NCBI GenBank assembly: GCA_003150755.1
Contig: QAMT01000013.1
Location: forward strand, 124,001-188,000
Length of the DNA stretch: 64,000 nucleotides
Reading direction: 5' to 3'
Source: Phascolarctobacterium sp.
GTDB taxonomy: Bacteria; Bacillota; Negativicutes; Acidaminococcales; Acidaminococcaceae
Positions 8,849 through 17,493 of the stretch are shown here, piece by piece; position 1 is the stretch's first letter; every line of letters starts with the position of its first letter. The notes below the pieces were generated by a model that saw only the letters and a program-made list of their open reading frames with translations, searched no databases and was not told where the DNA came from. The translations under genes and the position numbers were made by a program.

Positions 8849-9859
8849 TTATTCTCCGTGAATTTCCTTTATCGCCTGTAAATGTTCTTCATAGGTCCGC
8901 GTAAAGCGGTGATGTCCGTCTTTTTCTGCCACAAAGTACAGATAGTCGGTTATCTCCGGGTTCAGCACGGCCTTAATGGCGTTCATGCCAGGGCTGCCGA
9001 TTGCTCCCGGCGGAAGCCCGGCGTTGATATAAGTATTGTACGGATTTTTGATTTCCGTATCGGCAAAAGTAATCTCTGCCTTTTGTTCGCCGCCCAAAAT
9101 ATACTGAATAGTTGTATCGGACTGTATCGGCATGTAAATTTTGAGCCGTTTTAAAAATACGCCGGCAATGCGCGGCTGTTCTTCTTTGTAAACGGCTTCC
9201 AGCTCAACCATCGAAGCCAGCGTAACCACGTCGCGCAGCGGCAGGCCTGCTTTGGCGGCCGCCTCCTGTATTTTTTCGTGGTTTATCTGGGTGTTGAATT
9301 CTTTAACCATCATCGCCAGCATGTCTTTTTCGCTCATCGCGTCGCTGAAAAGATAGGTTGACGGAAACACAAAGCCTTCCGCCTTGTAAATAACATCCGG
9401 ATTATTGGTTTCCATATATTTATAGGGCGTGTAATTACGTGCCGCTTCCTTAAATTTTTCCGCATCGCCCAGCCCTTCGGCTGCAAGCTTGGCCGCAGTT
9501 TTTTCGATAGAATATCCCTCCGGCACGGTAAATTTAACAAGTTTTACTTCGCCGCGCGATAAAATATCAATTATTTCGCTGTTGGATTTGCCTGCTTCAA
9601 TCTCGTACCTGCCTGCCTGCAAATTTCCTTCCAGCCCCATAAAACGCGCCTCCAGGCGGAAGCTTTCCGGGCGTTTGATAAGTTTTTCCTTATGCAGCAT
9701 GTTGGCAATGTCCGCCGCCGTCATGCCCTGTTCTACCGTTATAACGCAGACTCTGCCGTCTGCCAGGTCGGCGTTGTTGCCGGTGTAGTTTAAAACCCAG
9801 TAGGCCGCAACAAAAACCACCAGCGCAACGCTCATTATAAGCGGCAATACTTTTCTCAT
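8849..9859 (-). CDS. mltG: Endolytic transglycosylase MltG
   Basis: Membrane-anchored lytic transglycosylase that cuts nascent glycan strands and sets their length. It has 336 residues with an N-terminal transmembrane helix (residues 6-24), a LysM-like segment and the YceG domain. The catalytic region ASMVELEAVYKEEQPRIAGV holds the conserved Glu, and the late motif YNTYINAGLPPGAIGSPG is typical. It lies in the Firmicutes order ruvX-DUF1292-mltG-U32. Confidence 0.96.
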   Translation of the reverse strand: MRKVLPLIMSVALVVFVAAYWVLNYTGNNADLADGRVCVITVEQGMTAADIANMLHKEKLIKRPESFRLEARFMGLEGNLQAGRYEIEAGKSNSEIIDILSRGEVKLVKFTVPEGYSIEKTAAKLAAEGLGDAEKFKEAARNYTPYKYMETNNPDVIYKAEGFVFPSTYLFSDAMSEKDMLAMMVKEFNTQINHEKIQEAAAKAGLPLRDVVTLASMVELEAVYKEEQPRIAGVFLKRLKIYMPIQSDTTIQYILGGEQKAEITFADTEIKNPYNTYINAGLPPGAIGSPGMNAIKAVLNPEITDYLYFVAEKDGHHRFTRTYEEHLQAIKEIHGE

Positions 9860-9887
9860 ACGTTACTGCCCCTAAACATTTGTACTT

Positions 9888-9914
9888 TAAAAATGCCGGA
9901 CACAAGGTCCGGCA
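9888..9914 (-). terminator. Intrinsic terminator after DUF1292 gene
   Basis: An 8-bp stem TGCCGGAC/GTCCGGCA with a 5-base loop, followed on the minus strand by ATTTTTAAAG. It lies in the 64-bp gap before mltG, so mltG may be partly uncoupled from the upstream genes. Confidence 0.75.
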
Positions 9915-9923
9915 GGTAAGCTT

Positions 9924-10274
9924 TTATTCTTCGTCCCATTCTTCGACGAGTTTTTCGTAAGCCGCTTTGACTTCGTCAAACTCTTCATCAGTAGGCCCAA
10001 GATAAATTTCATTGCCGTCTTCGTCAAATTCAATGCGGGCAATAATTACATTGTCGTCATCATCGTCTTCGCCGTCATGGCAATGGCATTCTTCATCGTC
10101 GCAATCGCAGTCGTCAATTTCCAGCGCAGAAAGCACCGCAAAGCTTTTTTCGCCTACGGGGATTACCATTTCCTCGCGGAAATACATTTCGTTGCCGTCT
10201 TCGTCGGTAATAACTACGATTTCTTCTTCGTCGATATGGTCATGCTCAAGCTCAAAATCTTTGTTATCTTCCAT
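9924..10274 (-). CDS. DUF1292 domain-containing acidic protein (YrzB-like)
   Basis: A 116-residue, strongly acidic protein of the DUF1292 family. It contains two copies of an EDGNEMYF/EDGNEIYLG-type motif (about residues 25-33 and 88-95) and a central CDCDDEECHCHDGEDDDDD stretch with four Cys and two His that could bind metal. Function unknown. It keeps the Firmicutes position between ruvX and mltG (yrzL-yrrK-yrzB-yrrL in Bacillus). The Cys/His-rich insert is longer than I would expect for the short family form. Confidence 0.9.
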   Translation of the reverse strand: MEDNKDFELEHDHIDEEEIVVITDEDGNEMYFREEMVIPVGEKSFAVLSALEIDDCDCDDEECHCHDGEDDDDDNVIIARIEFDEDGNEIYLGPTDEEFDEVKAAYEKLVEEWDEE

Positions 10275-10349
10275 TTTGTACCTCTTTCTTAAATATGCAA
10301 GTATGGTTATGCTTATTTTATCTTATCAGCGGGCAGGCTGTCAACTAAA

Positions 10350-11984
10350 CTATCTGTTAAATAATTTGCCAAGCCCTTGTTTAACCGCTCCGCCGACCTG
10401 CTGGCGCACGTTTTCGCGCACTTCTTCTTTGGTAGGTACGTTAAAGCTTGATTCAGTCATTTTATCAAACGTAATTTTCCCGTTGCTGTTCATCACAGCA
10501 TTGCTGGTAAAGCTGCCCAGCGGCGTGCCAATGGTAATGCCGGAGAACGTCATAACCCCGCCTGCACGGCTGAAATTGCCGGAAAGCGAATTGAACGGAA
10601 CGCCTGCAAAATTACCGGGCGCGATATTAAACGTACCGTTTGCCACAGCGCTGTCTGCACTGCCGGTGCCGGTTGCGTCTGCTTCAAATGACAGCGGGCC
10701 GCTGATTTGCGTTTCGGTTACTGCCGTGCTGTCCATGCCGCTGCCGGAAAGATGCAGCGCAAAGTTTTTGGTTGCCGCTTCAACCGTACCGCTGACGCCC
10801 AAAGTGCCGCTGTAAACATTGGCATAAGTATTGCTTAAGGTTACAAGCCCGTTAGTATAGTTGTAATTGCCGTTAATACCGGTGGCAACAAGGGGCGCAA
10901 CCTCCAGCTTATCCATAGTAAAACTGCCGTTAATAACAGGCTCGTCAATCGGGCCGGTTACTTTGCCGTTAATATTGATGCTGTCCGTAATGCCAAGGCC
11001 TGGGCTGACTGCATCCACGCGGAAGCTCGGCGCAGCCACGTTCAAATCATAGGTAGGCATACCAAGCTGCTGAAAAATAATTTTGCCGTCCATATTAACA
11101 TCCTGGCCTTCAACCTTGCCCTTAACGCCGGTAAAGGTTGCAGCATCGTTGTCGATAGCAAAGCTGCCGCTGCCGTCGGCAATATTATAGCCCAGCGCCT
11201 GCGCGGTAACGCCGGTCAGACTGCCGTCAAGGTTCAGTTTCCATTTTGCGTCATGCAGGCTGCTCGTCAGTTTAGCGCCGTTAATAACGCCGCCGGTAAT
11301 GCTCAAATCACCAAAGGATGGCAATACCTTCATTAGCTCTGTCAACTGCAAATTTTTTACTTCTGCGCCGATATTTACATCGTCATATTTTTTATCAATG
11401 CTGCCTATTAAATCAGCTTCGCCGTTTTTGCCCTGCAAGGTAAAATTAATATCAGGGAACTGTTTTAAATTAGCCTGCATCTGCACATTGTCAAAATCAA
11501 GCTGCTGGTCGTTCATATCAAGCGCCAGCGCGCCGCCTTCAATTTCAATCATGCCGCGGAATTCAGTCGGTTTGTCGTCTTCTTCCTTAGAAAAATTGAT
11601 ATAGTTAATAATGTCCAGCCCATCCTGGTCGGTATAACTTACCGCAAACACCGGTTTTTCGATAGAAATGCTGTTGATGGAATTAACGCCGAAAGACCCT
11701 TTGACGATATCAAACAAATTGGCAGATACGTTCATCTCCGGCACTTCGGCCAGCTTTTTGCCGTTGGGTGCAGTCCAAACCACGTCTTCAAACACTACGT
11801 TGCCCGACACACTGGCACTGAAATGCCCGATTTGCAGTTTGCCCTGCAAAACAGTCTGTTTATCGGCCATTTCGTTTACAAAGCCTGCCGCCTTGTTGCC
11901 TGCCACATGCACGGCCAATGTGCCCAAAATTACCAGCGCCGCCACAACGCCGCCGGCTATTTTATGCTTTCTTTGTAACATCAT
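10350..11984 (-). CDS. AsmA/TamB-like envelope protein
   Basis: A 544-residue protein with one N-terminal membrane helix (residues about 8-25) and a long, beta-rich, repetitive body. There are many alternating strands such as GKLQIGHFSASVSGNVVFED and GKVTGPIDEPVINGSFTMD, typical of AsmA, TamB and DUF748-like bridge proteins that link inner and outer membranes and are thought to carry lipids. A short amphipathic C-terminal helix region follows. Monoderm Firmicutes lack it at this position, between ruvX and the DUF1292 gene, so it marks a diderm envelope. The exact subfamily is uncertain. Confidence 0.75.
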   Translation of the reverse strand: MMLQRKHKIAGGVVAALVILGTLAVHVAGNKAAGFVNEMADKQTVLQGKLQIGHFSASVSGNVVFEDVVWTAPNGKKLAEVPEMNVSANLFDIVKGSFGVNSINSISIEKPVFAVSYTDQDGLDIINYINFSKEEDDKPTEFRGMIEIEGGALALDMNDQQLDFDNVQMQANLKQFPDINFTLQGKNGEADLIGSIDKKYDDVNIGAEVKNLQLTELMKVLPSFGDLSITGGVINGAKLTSSLHDAKWKLNLDGSLTGVTAQALGYNIADGSGSFAIDNDAATFTGVKGKVEGQDVNMDGKIIFQQLGMPTYDLNVAAPSFRVDAVSPGLGITDSININGKVTGPIDEPVINGSFTMDKLEVAPLVATGINGNYNYTNGLVTLSNTYANVYSGTLGVSGTVEAATKNFALHLSGSGMDSTAVTETQISGPLSFEADATGTGSADSAVANGTFNIAPGNFAGVPFNSLSGNFSRAGGVMTFSGITIGTPLGSFTSNAVMNSNGKITFDKMTESSFNVPTKEEVRENVRQQVGGAVKQGLGKLFNR

Positions 11985-12001
11985 CTCACCCCGCTGCCGT
12001 A

Positions 12002-12415
12002 TTAATGCCGGCTGTCCAGATAGTTTTGCAAAATAACCACAGCCGCCATCATATCAATAATTTTTTTGCGTTTTTTACGGCGCATATCCGCATCTACCAG
12101 CACCTTTTCGGCTGCCACGGTGGATAGGCGCTCGTCCCACAGCACTACCTTAATGCCAGCAAAACGGCTGCGCAGCTCATCGGCAAAAGCCTCGCTGACT
12201 TGCGCGCGCTCCCCGATAGTGCCGTTCATATTTTTAGGGTAACCCACTACAATCGTATCTACCTCGTGCTCCTTAATCAGTTCGCCGATACGGGCAAAAT
12301 CCTTTTCCTCGCTGGTGCGGTGAATTGTTTCTATGCCGCCGGCAATCATGCCCAGTAAATCGCTTGCCGCCACGCCGATAGTGCGCGTGCCGACATCCAG
12401 CCCCATTGTCCTCAT
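12002..12415 (-). CDS. ruvX: Holliday junction resolvase-like RNase YqgF/RuvX
   Basis: A 137-residue RNase-H-fold protein implicated in 16S rRNA 5' processing and described as a putative resolvase. It has the N-terminal motif GLDVGTRTIGVAASD with the first catalytic Asp, a central VVGYPKNMNGTIG, and LWDERLSTVAAEK with further acidic residues. It follows ireB by about 10 bp and precedes the AsmA-like gene. Confidence 0.96.
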   Translation of the reverse strand: MRTMGLDVGTRTIGVAASDLLGMIAGGIETIHRTSEEKDFARIGELIKEHEVDTIVVGYPKNMNGTIGERAQVSEAFADELRSRFAGIKVVLWDERLSTVAAEKVLVDADMRRKKRKKIIDMMAAVVILQNYLDSRH

Positions 12416-12424
12416 AACGCCGCC

Positions 12425-12685
12425 TTATTTTTTAGCCGCCGAGGCGAGATAGCTTTTTACAAGCTCTTCCAGCAGCTCATAGCGTTCAAAACGGCGCAGC
12501 TTGGTGCGCGAATCCTTGTGGCTGGTAATATAAGTCGGGTCGCCGCTCAAAAGATAGCCAACAAGCTGGTCAACAGGATTATAGCCCTTTTCTTCCAGTG
12601 CCGCATAAACCTCACGGATAGTTTGCGCTACCTCTTTTTTATCTTCACTTCTTTTAAACATCATTGTTTCGCTTGAGATACTCAT
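12425..12685 (-). CDS. IreB family regulatory phosphoprotein (UPF0297)
   Basis: An 86-residue protein of the IreB/YrzL family. In Enterococcus, IreB is phosphorylated by the PASTA kinase IreK and affects cephalosporin resistance. The family core YNPVDQLVGYLLSGDPTYITSH is visible at residues about 35-56. The N-terminal MSISSETMMFKR contains Ser/Thr residues at the position phosphorylated in relatives. It stays in the conserved order alaS-ireB-ruvX. A GGAGG ribosome site lies just upstream. Confidence 0.93.
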   Translation of the reverse strand: MSISSETMMFKRSEDKKEVAQTIREVYAALEEKGYNPVDQLVGYLLSGDPTYITSHKDSRTKLRRFERYELLEELVKSYLASAAKK

Positions 12686-12741
12686 AAATATTCCTCCTCA
12701 AACATCTTTTATCTTATTTTAACATACCTTAACGCAAAATA

Positions 12742-12778
12742 ATAGAAAGAAACGGCTGAGCTTTCTTGCCCAGCCGTT
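12742..12778 (-). terminator. Intrinsic terminator after alaS
   Basis: An 8-bp stem AACGGCTG/CAGCCGTT (12751-12758, 12771-12778) with a 12-base loop, followed on the minus strand by TCTTTCTATTATTTT. The tail is T-rich but interrupted, so termination may be partial. Confidence 0.65.
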
Positions 12779-12791
12779 ACTAATTTGTGAA

Positions 12792-15416
12792 TTATTTAAT
12801 CTGTGCTTCGATAACTTTCAGTGCAGCCTGTAAAGCTTCGTCAAGTTTGCTTGCGTCCTTGCCGCCTGCCTGCGCCATATCCGGGCGTCCGCCGCCGCCG
12901 CCGCCGCAGGTTTTGGCAACTTCTTTAACAATCTGTCCTGCATGGATGCCTTTGGCAACAGCGTCTTTAGTTGCCATAGCCAGAATGTTGATTTTGTTTT
13001 CGGCTACAACGTCAGCCAGCACAACTACGCCGCCGACTTTGTCGCGCATCTGGTCGCCCAGGTTGCGCAAGGCTTCAACATCGCCTGCGCTGACTTTTTG
13101 TACCAGCACGGGCACGCCTTTAATATCGCATACGCAATCAGCTGCGCTGCTGACCTGTGCTTTGGCAATCTGGCCTTCCAGCTCGCTGATTTTCTGCTCA
13201 GCAGCCTTATAATCGGACTGCAATGCGCAGATGCGTACGCAAAGGTCGTTGCTGCGGCATTTAAGGCCGGAAGCAGCAGTTTTAACCATGTCTTCCATCT
13301 CACGCACATAAGCCAGCGCACCGTGGCCGGTTACAGCCTCGATACGGCGGACGCCTGCGCCGGTGCTGGATTCGGACAGGATTTTAAACATGCCGATTTG
13401 CGCGGTGTTGGTTACATGCACGCCGCCGCAGAATTCCATCGAATAACCCGGTACGGTTACAACGCGGACAATGCTGCCGTATTTTTCGCCGAACAGGGCA
13501 ACTGCACCGCGTTTTTTAGCTTCGTCAATCGGCAATTCTTCAATCGTTACGTCTTTGGCAGCCAAAATCTGCTCGTTAACGATTTCTTCTACCTTGCGCA
13601 GTTCTTCTTCCGTTACCGGAGAGAAATGCGAGAAGTCAAAACGCAGACGGTCCGGTCCAACATAACTGCCAGCCTGGTTTACATGGTCGCCCAGAACAAG
13701 TTTGAGCGCTGCATGCAGCAGATGGGTTGCGGTATGGTTGCGGGCAATGTCATTTTTGCGCGCACGTTCAATTTCAAATTTAACCTCGTCGCCAACGGCA
13801 ACAGTGCCTTCCAAAACGGTGCCAATCATAATGGTTGCGCCGTCCGGCAATTTTTTGGTGGTTTCTACTTCCATCACACCGGCAGGTGCAATAATGCGGC
13901 CGGTATCGCCAAGCTGTCCGCCGCCTTCAGCATGGAAAGCCGTTACATCGCAGATAACTGCTGCTTTTTTACCGTCTTCCATGCTTTCAACCGGCTGAGC
14001 GTCATGCGCCGGGTACATGGCAACAATTTTGCCGCCTTCTGCGCTTTCATCAACTTTCAGCGCAGCAAGGTCAACGCTGCGGGTATTATAAATAACCGGG
14101 CGTCCGGTCTTATCGTCGCGGGCATCGCGCGCCATTTTGCGCTGAACTTCCAAAGCTTCGTTAAAAGCAGCTTCGTCCATGGTCATGCCTTCTTCTTCAA
14201 GGATTTCAGCCGTCAGCTCACGCGGGAAACCAAAAGTATCGCTTAAACGGAAAGCGGTTGCGCCGTCCAGCACGGTTTTATTTTCTGCCTTAAGTTTGGC
14301 AATTTCTTCGTTCAGCAAATCAGTGCCCTGGCGCAAAGTACGCAGGAAGCTGGTTTCTTCCATATCTACAACCTTATGCAGGAAGTTTGCTTTTTCTACC
14401 AGGTATGGATACGGTTCTTTGAACATATCAATTACAACATCAACCGCATCGCTCAAAAACTTATCTTCAATGCCGATTAAACGCGCATGGCGGATAGCAC
14501 GACGCAGTACGCGGCGCAGTACATAGCCGCGGCCTTCGTTGGAAGGCAGCACGCCGTCAGCAATCATAAAGGTAATGCTGCGCACATGGTCGGCAATAAC
14601 CTTTAAGGATACATCTGTCTTTTTATCCTTGCCGTATTCAACACCGGCAACTTTGGCTGCATGTTCAATAATCGGGTAAATAAGGTCGGTTTCAAAGTTG
14701 GAAGGCTTGCCCTGCAATACAGAAGCCAGGCGTTCAAGGCCTGCGCCGGTATCAATGTTTTTATTGGCAAGCGGGGTATAAGTGCCGTCGTCATGCTGGT
14801 CATACTGGGTAAATACCAGGTTCCAGATTTCCAGGAATCTGTCGCAGTCACAGCCCGGTTTGCAGTCAGGTTTGCCGCAGCCGCGTTCTTCGCCCATGTC
14901 GATGTGGATTTCGCTGTCCGGTCCGCACGGGCCGCTGCCGGTTTCCCAGAAGTTTTCTTCCAGGCGCACAATACGTTCATCGGGCACGCCTACAACATTA
15001 TGCCAGATTTCATAAGCTTCGTCGTCGTCAGGATAAATGGTTACCCACAGCTTATCGGCAGGCAGTTCCAGTTCTTTGGTTAAAAACTCCCAGCTCCAGG
15101 GGATAATTTCCTTTTTAAAATAATCGCCGAAGGAAAAATCGCCCAGCATTTCAAAGTAGGTATGGTGGCGCGCAGTGCGGCCTACGTTTTCAATATCGCC
15201 GGTACGCACACATTTCTGGCAAGTAGTGATACGCGGAGAAGGCGGTTTCATCTTGCCGGTAAAAAACGGTTTAAAAGGCGCCATGCCTGCGCCAATCAGC
15301 AAAAGAGTCGGGTCATCCTGCGGAATGAGCGAAGCGCTCGGAAGTACAAGATGTCCTCTGTCTTCAAAAAATTTCAAAAATTTTGCACGGATTTCGTTGC
15401 CTGTCATATACTTCAT
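12792..15416 (-). CDS. alaS: Alanyl-tRNA synthetase
   Basis: Charges tRNA-Ala and edits mischarged Ser/Gly. The 874-residue form has the class II catalytic core at the N-terminus (FLKFFEDRGHLVLPSASL), the editing domain with zinc ligands HTATHLLH and CGGVHVTNT, and a C-terminal oligomerisation/C-Ala domain ending with a run of six glycines (GGGGGGRPDMAQAGG). The ATG at 15416 is chosen because the synthetase fold begins there and AAAGGAG lies 12 bases upstream; the longer frame to 15488 is leader sequence. No T-box is present in the 96-bp upstream gap. Confidence 0.98.
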   Translation of the reverse strand: MKYMTGNEIRAKFLKFFEDRGHLVLPSASLIPQDDPTLLLIGAGMAPFKPFFTGKMKPPSPRITTCQKCVRTGDIENVGRTARHHTYFEMLGDFSFGDYFKKEIIPWSWEFLTKELELPADKLWVTIYPDDDEAYEIWHNVVGVPDERIVRLEENFWETGSGPCGPDSEIHIDMGEERGCGKPDCKPGCDCDRFLEIWNLVFTQYDQHDDGTYTPLANKNIDTGAGLERLASVLQGKPSNFETDLIYPIIEHAAKVAGVEYGKDKKTDVSLKVIADHVRSITFMIADGVLPSNEGRGYVLRRVLRRAIRHARLIGIEDKFLSDAVDVVIDMFKEPYPYLVEKANFLHKVVDMEETSFLRTLRQGTDLLNEEIAKLKAENKTVLDGATAFRLSDTFGFPRELTAEILEEEGMTMDEAAFNEALEVQRKMARDARDDKTGRPVIYNTRSVDLAALKVDESAEGGKIVAMYPAHDAQPVESMEDGKKAAVICDVTAFHAEGGGQLGDTGRIIAPAGVMEVETTKKLPDGATIMIGTVLEGTVAVGDEVKFEIERARKNDIARNHTATHLLHAALKLVLGDHVNQAGSYVGPDRLRFDFSHFSPVTEEELRKVEEIVNEQILAAKDVTIEELPIDEAKKRGAVALFGEKYGSIVRVVTVPGYSMEFCGGVHVTNTAQIGMFKILSESSTGAGVRRIEAVTGHGALAYVREMEDMVKTAASGLKCRSNDLCVRICALQSDYKAAEQKISELEGQIAKAQVSSAADCVCDIKGVPVLVQKVSAGDVEALRNLGDQMRDKVGGVVVLADVVAENKINILAMATKDAVAKGIHAGQIVKEVAKTCGGGGGGRPDMAQAGGKDASKLDEALQAALKVIEAQIK

Positions 15417-15459
15417 CTTAAATAATCGCTCCTTTAAAATAGGTACAACGCATAACAAA

Positions 15460-15488
15460 ATTATATAAAAATTAGCGTGCAAAGTCAA
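15460..15488 (-). promoter_or_regulatory. alaS promoter embedded in rarA terminator
   Basis: Minus strand -35 TTGACT (15483-15488), a 17-bp spacer and a perfect -10 TATAAT (15460-15465). The -35 box lies in the loop of the rarA terminator hairpin, and the spacer contains its descending arm and T run. Confidence 0.85.
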
Positions 15489-15498
15489 CGCACGCTAA
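15466..15498 (-). terminator. Intrinsic terminator after rarA
   Basis: A 9-bp perfect stem TTAGCGTGC/GCACGCTAA (15490-15498, 15472-15480) with a 9-base loop and a T run. It overlaps the alaS promoter. Confidence 0.85.
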
Positions 15499-15512
15499 AA
15501 GTATACAAAACG

Positions 15513-16787
15513 CTATTTCTTATTATGCAGCGCCTTTTCCGCGCCGGTATCTTTAGGAAAATAATATTTTCTGCCCGCAAGTTCATCCGGCATATACTGC
15601 TGCTGTACCCAGCCGCCGGGGTAATCGTGCGGGTATTTGTAGCCAGTGCCATGCCCCAGCGCTTTTGCACCCTGGTAATGCGCATCACGCAGATGCTTAG
15701 GCACAGTGCTGTGTACATTCCTTGCATCCGCCCGCGCGTTTAAAATGCCCATGCAGCAGGCGTTGCTTTTGGGTGCGTTTGCAATATAACAAACCGCCTG
15801 CGCAAGCGGCAGCTGTGCTTCCGGCAGGCCGACAAAATGCGCAGCCTGAGCCGCCGCATTTGCTACAACAAGCGCCATCGGGTCGGCATTGCCAACGTCC
15901 TCCGCCGCACAAATAACAATACGCCGCGCAATAAAACGCACATCCTCGCCGCTTTCCAGCATCTCAGCCAGATAGTGCAGCGCCGCATCGGCATCACTGC
16001 CGCGCATGCTTTTTATAAACGCCGAAACAGTATCGTAATGCCTGTCGCCCTTTTTATCATAGCGTTTAAAGGCATCGCCCATCACGCTTTCAAGCACCGT
16101 GCCGTCAATCGTTTTAACCCCATCCGGCAGCATAAATTCCGCCTGCTCCAACAAATTAAGCGCAATGCGGGCATCGCCGCCGCTAAAATCGGCCAGTGCC
16201 TCCAGCGCCTCGTCCGTCATGGCAAGCCCCTGCCTGCCATAGCCGTTTACCTTGTCCGCCAGAGCCTTTTGCAAAATCTTTTTTACAGCATTTTTGTCAA
16301 GCCGCTCCAGGCGGATAATCTTCATGCGCGAAAGCAGCGGCGCATTGACTTCAAAAAACGGGTTCTCCGTCGTCGCGCCGATAAGGATAACCGTGCCGTT
16401 TTCCACATAAGGCAGCAGCACATCCTGCTGTGCTTTATTAAAACGGTGTATTTCGTCGATAAAAACTATCGTGCGTCCCATACCGCTGTAAAGAGCGTCA
16501 CGCGCCTCGCCAATCAGCTTGCGCAGCTCCGGCACGCCGCTCGAAACCGCATTCAGCGACACAAAGCGGCTGCGCGTCATATTAGCAATAATGTGCGCCA
16601 GCGTTGTTTTGCCAGTGCCCGGCGGCCCGTACAAAAGCAGCGACTGCAAAGCATCACGCTCAATCATCCGCCTAAGCGGGCTGCCAACACCGACAGCCTT
16701 TTCCTGCCCGGCAAAATCGTTTAAACTCCGCGGGCGCATCCTGTCAGCCAACGGCTTGGTAACTGTCTGTGCGAATAAACTGTCCAT
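15513..16787 (-). CDS. rarA: Replication-associated recombination protein A (RarA/MgsA AAA ATPase)
   Basis: Clamp-loader-like AAA+ ATPase acting at stalled forks. It has about 424 residues. It carries Walker A GPPGTGKTTLA, Walker B VFIDEIHRFNKAQQD, sensor 1 GATTENPFFEVN and the C-terminal tetramerisation region. The ATG at 16787 is chosen because it follows the tcdA stop by a few bases with GCAGGA upstream, and because MDSLFAQTVTKPLADRMRP aligns with family N-termini. It is coupled to tcdA, the same arrangement as yrvM-yrvN in Bacillus. Confidence 0.96.
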   Translation of the reverse strand: MDSLFAQTVTKPLADRMRPRSLNDFAGQEKAVGVGSPLRRMIERDALQSLLLYGPPGTGKTTLAHIIANMTRSRFVSLNAVSSGVPELRKLIGEARDALYSGMGRTIVFIDEIHRFNKAQQDVLLPYVENGTVILIGATTENPFFEVNAPLLSRMKIIRLERLDKNAVKKILQKALADKVNGYGRQGLAMTDEALEALADFSGGDARIALNLLEQAEFMLPDGVKTIDGTVLESVMGDAFKRYDKKGDRHYDTVSAFIKSMRGSDADAALHYLAEMLESGEDVRFIARRIVICAAEDVGNADPMALVVANAAAQAAHFVGLPEAQLPLAQAVCYIANAPKSNACCMGILNARADARNVHSTVPKHLRDAHYQGAKALGHGTGYKYPHDYPGGWVQQQYMPDELAGRKYYFPKDTGAEKALHNKK

Positions 16788-16791
16788 TTTC

Positions 16792-17484
16792 TCAATCCTG
16801 CCCGGCAATAATCTTCTGCACAATGTAAGAAGCCATCATCATCCCGGCGCAGGCCGGAACAAACACCATACTGCCCGGCACATCAGCCGTTACAGCTCGC
16901 TGCGGCTCCTCATGCGAATATACAACCGTAATACCCTGCGTAATACCGGCATCACGCAGGCGTTTACGCATACTGCGAGCCAGCGGGCACACACTTGTTT
17001 TGCTGATATCCGTAATCTCCAAAAGCTCCGGGTGCAGCTTGTTGCCCGTGCCCATGGCCGATATTACCGGCATGCCGTGTTTATAAGCTTCTTTTAAAAG
17101 GTCTGCTTTCGATTCCGTGCTGTCAATCGCATCGGCAATAAAATCAAACTCATCATTTAAAAACAACTGCTCAAAATTGCCCGGCTGATAAAAATCCTTG
17201 ATAACCCTGATGCGGCAAAGCGGGTTAATATCGCGCATACGCGCCGCCATAACGTCCGCCTTAAACCTGCCGATAGTGCTTGTCAGCGCAGGCAGCTGGC
17301 GGTTAATATTGCTTGGCTCGACCGTATCATTATCCATAATAACAAAGCTGCCGATACCGCTGCGGCACAGGGCTTCCGCCACATAAGAGCCCACGCCGCC
17401 AAGACCGATAACGGCAACCTTGGCTGCACTTAATTTTTGCACGGCCTCCGGGCCGATAACCATTTCAACTCGCGAAAGGTCCAT
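16792..17484 (-). CDS. tcdA: tRNA threonylcarbamoyladenosine dehydratase (TcdA, ThiF/E1-like)
   Basis: ATP-dependent enzyme that cyclises t6A37 to ct6A in tRNA. The 230-residue protein has the E1-like nucleotide-binding motif VAVIGLGGVGSYVAEAL, then MDNDTVEPSNINRQL, and a late Cys in ISKTSVCPLARSMRKRL. The start at 17484 has a GGAGG site seven bases upstream; the longer open frame reaching 17709 runs through the 6S RNA gene and is not coding. The ribosome site abuts the T-rich 3' end of the 6S RNA, so read-through from that promoter may supply part of the mRNA. Confidence 0.94.
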   Translation of the reverse strand: MDLSRVEMVIGPEAVQKLSAAKVAVIGLGGVGSYVAEALCRSGIGSFVIMDNDTVEPSNINRQLPALTSTIGRFKADVMAARMRDINPLCRIRVIKDFYQPGNFEQLFLNDEFDFIADAIDSTESKADLLKEAYKHGMPVISAMGTGNKLHPELLEITDISKTSVCPLARSMRKRLRDAGITQGITVVYSHEEPQRAVTADVPGSMVFVPACAGMMMASYIVQKIIAGQD

Positions 17485-17493
17485 AAATCCTCC

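Noticed and set aside
12942..14246. 434-codon plus-strand frame opposite alaS
   Set aside because: Lies wholly within the conserved alaS coding region with no initiation signals.
15417..15512. T-box leader before alaS
   Set aside because: The gap is only 96 bp and is filled by the rarA terminator and the alaS promoter; no T-box sequence is present.
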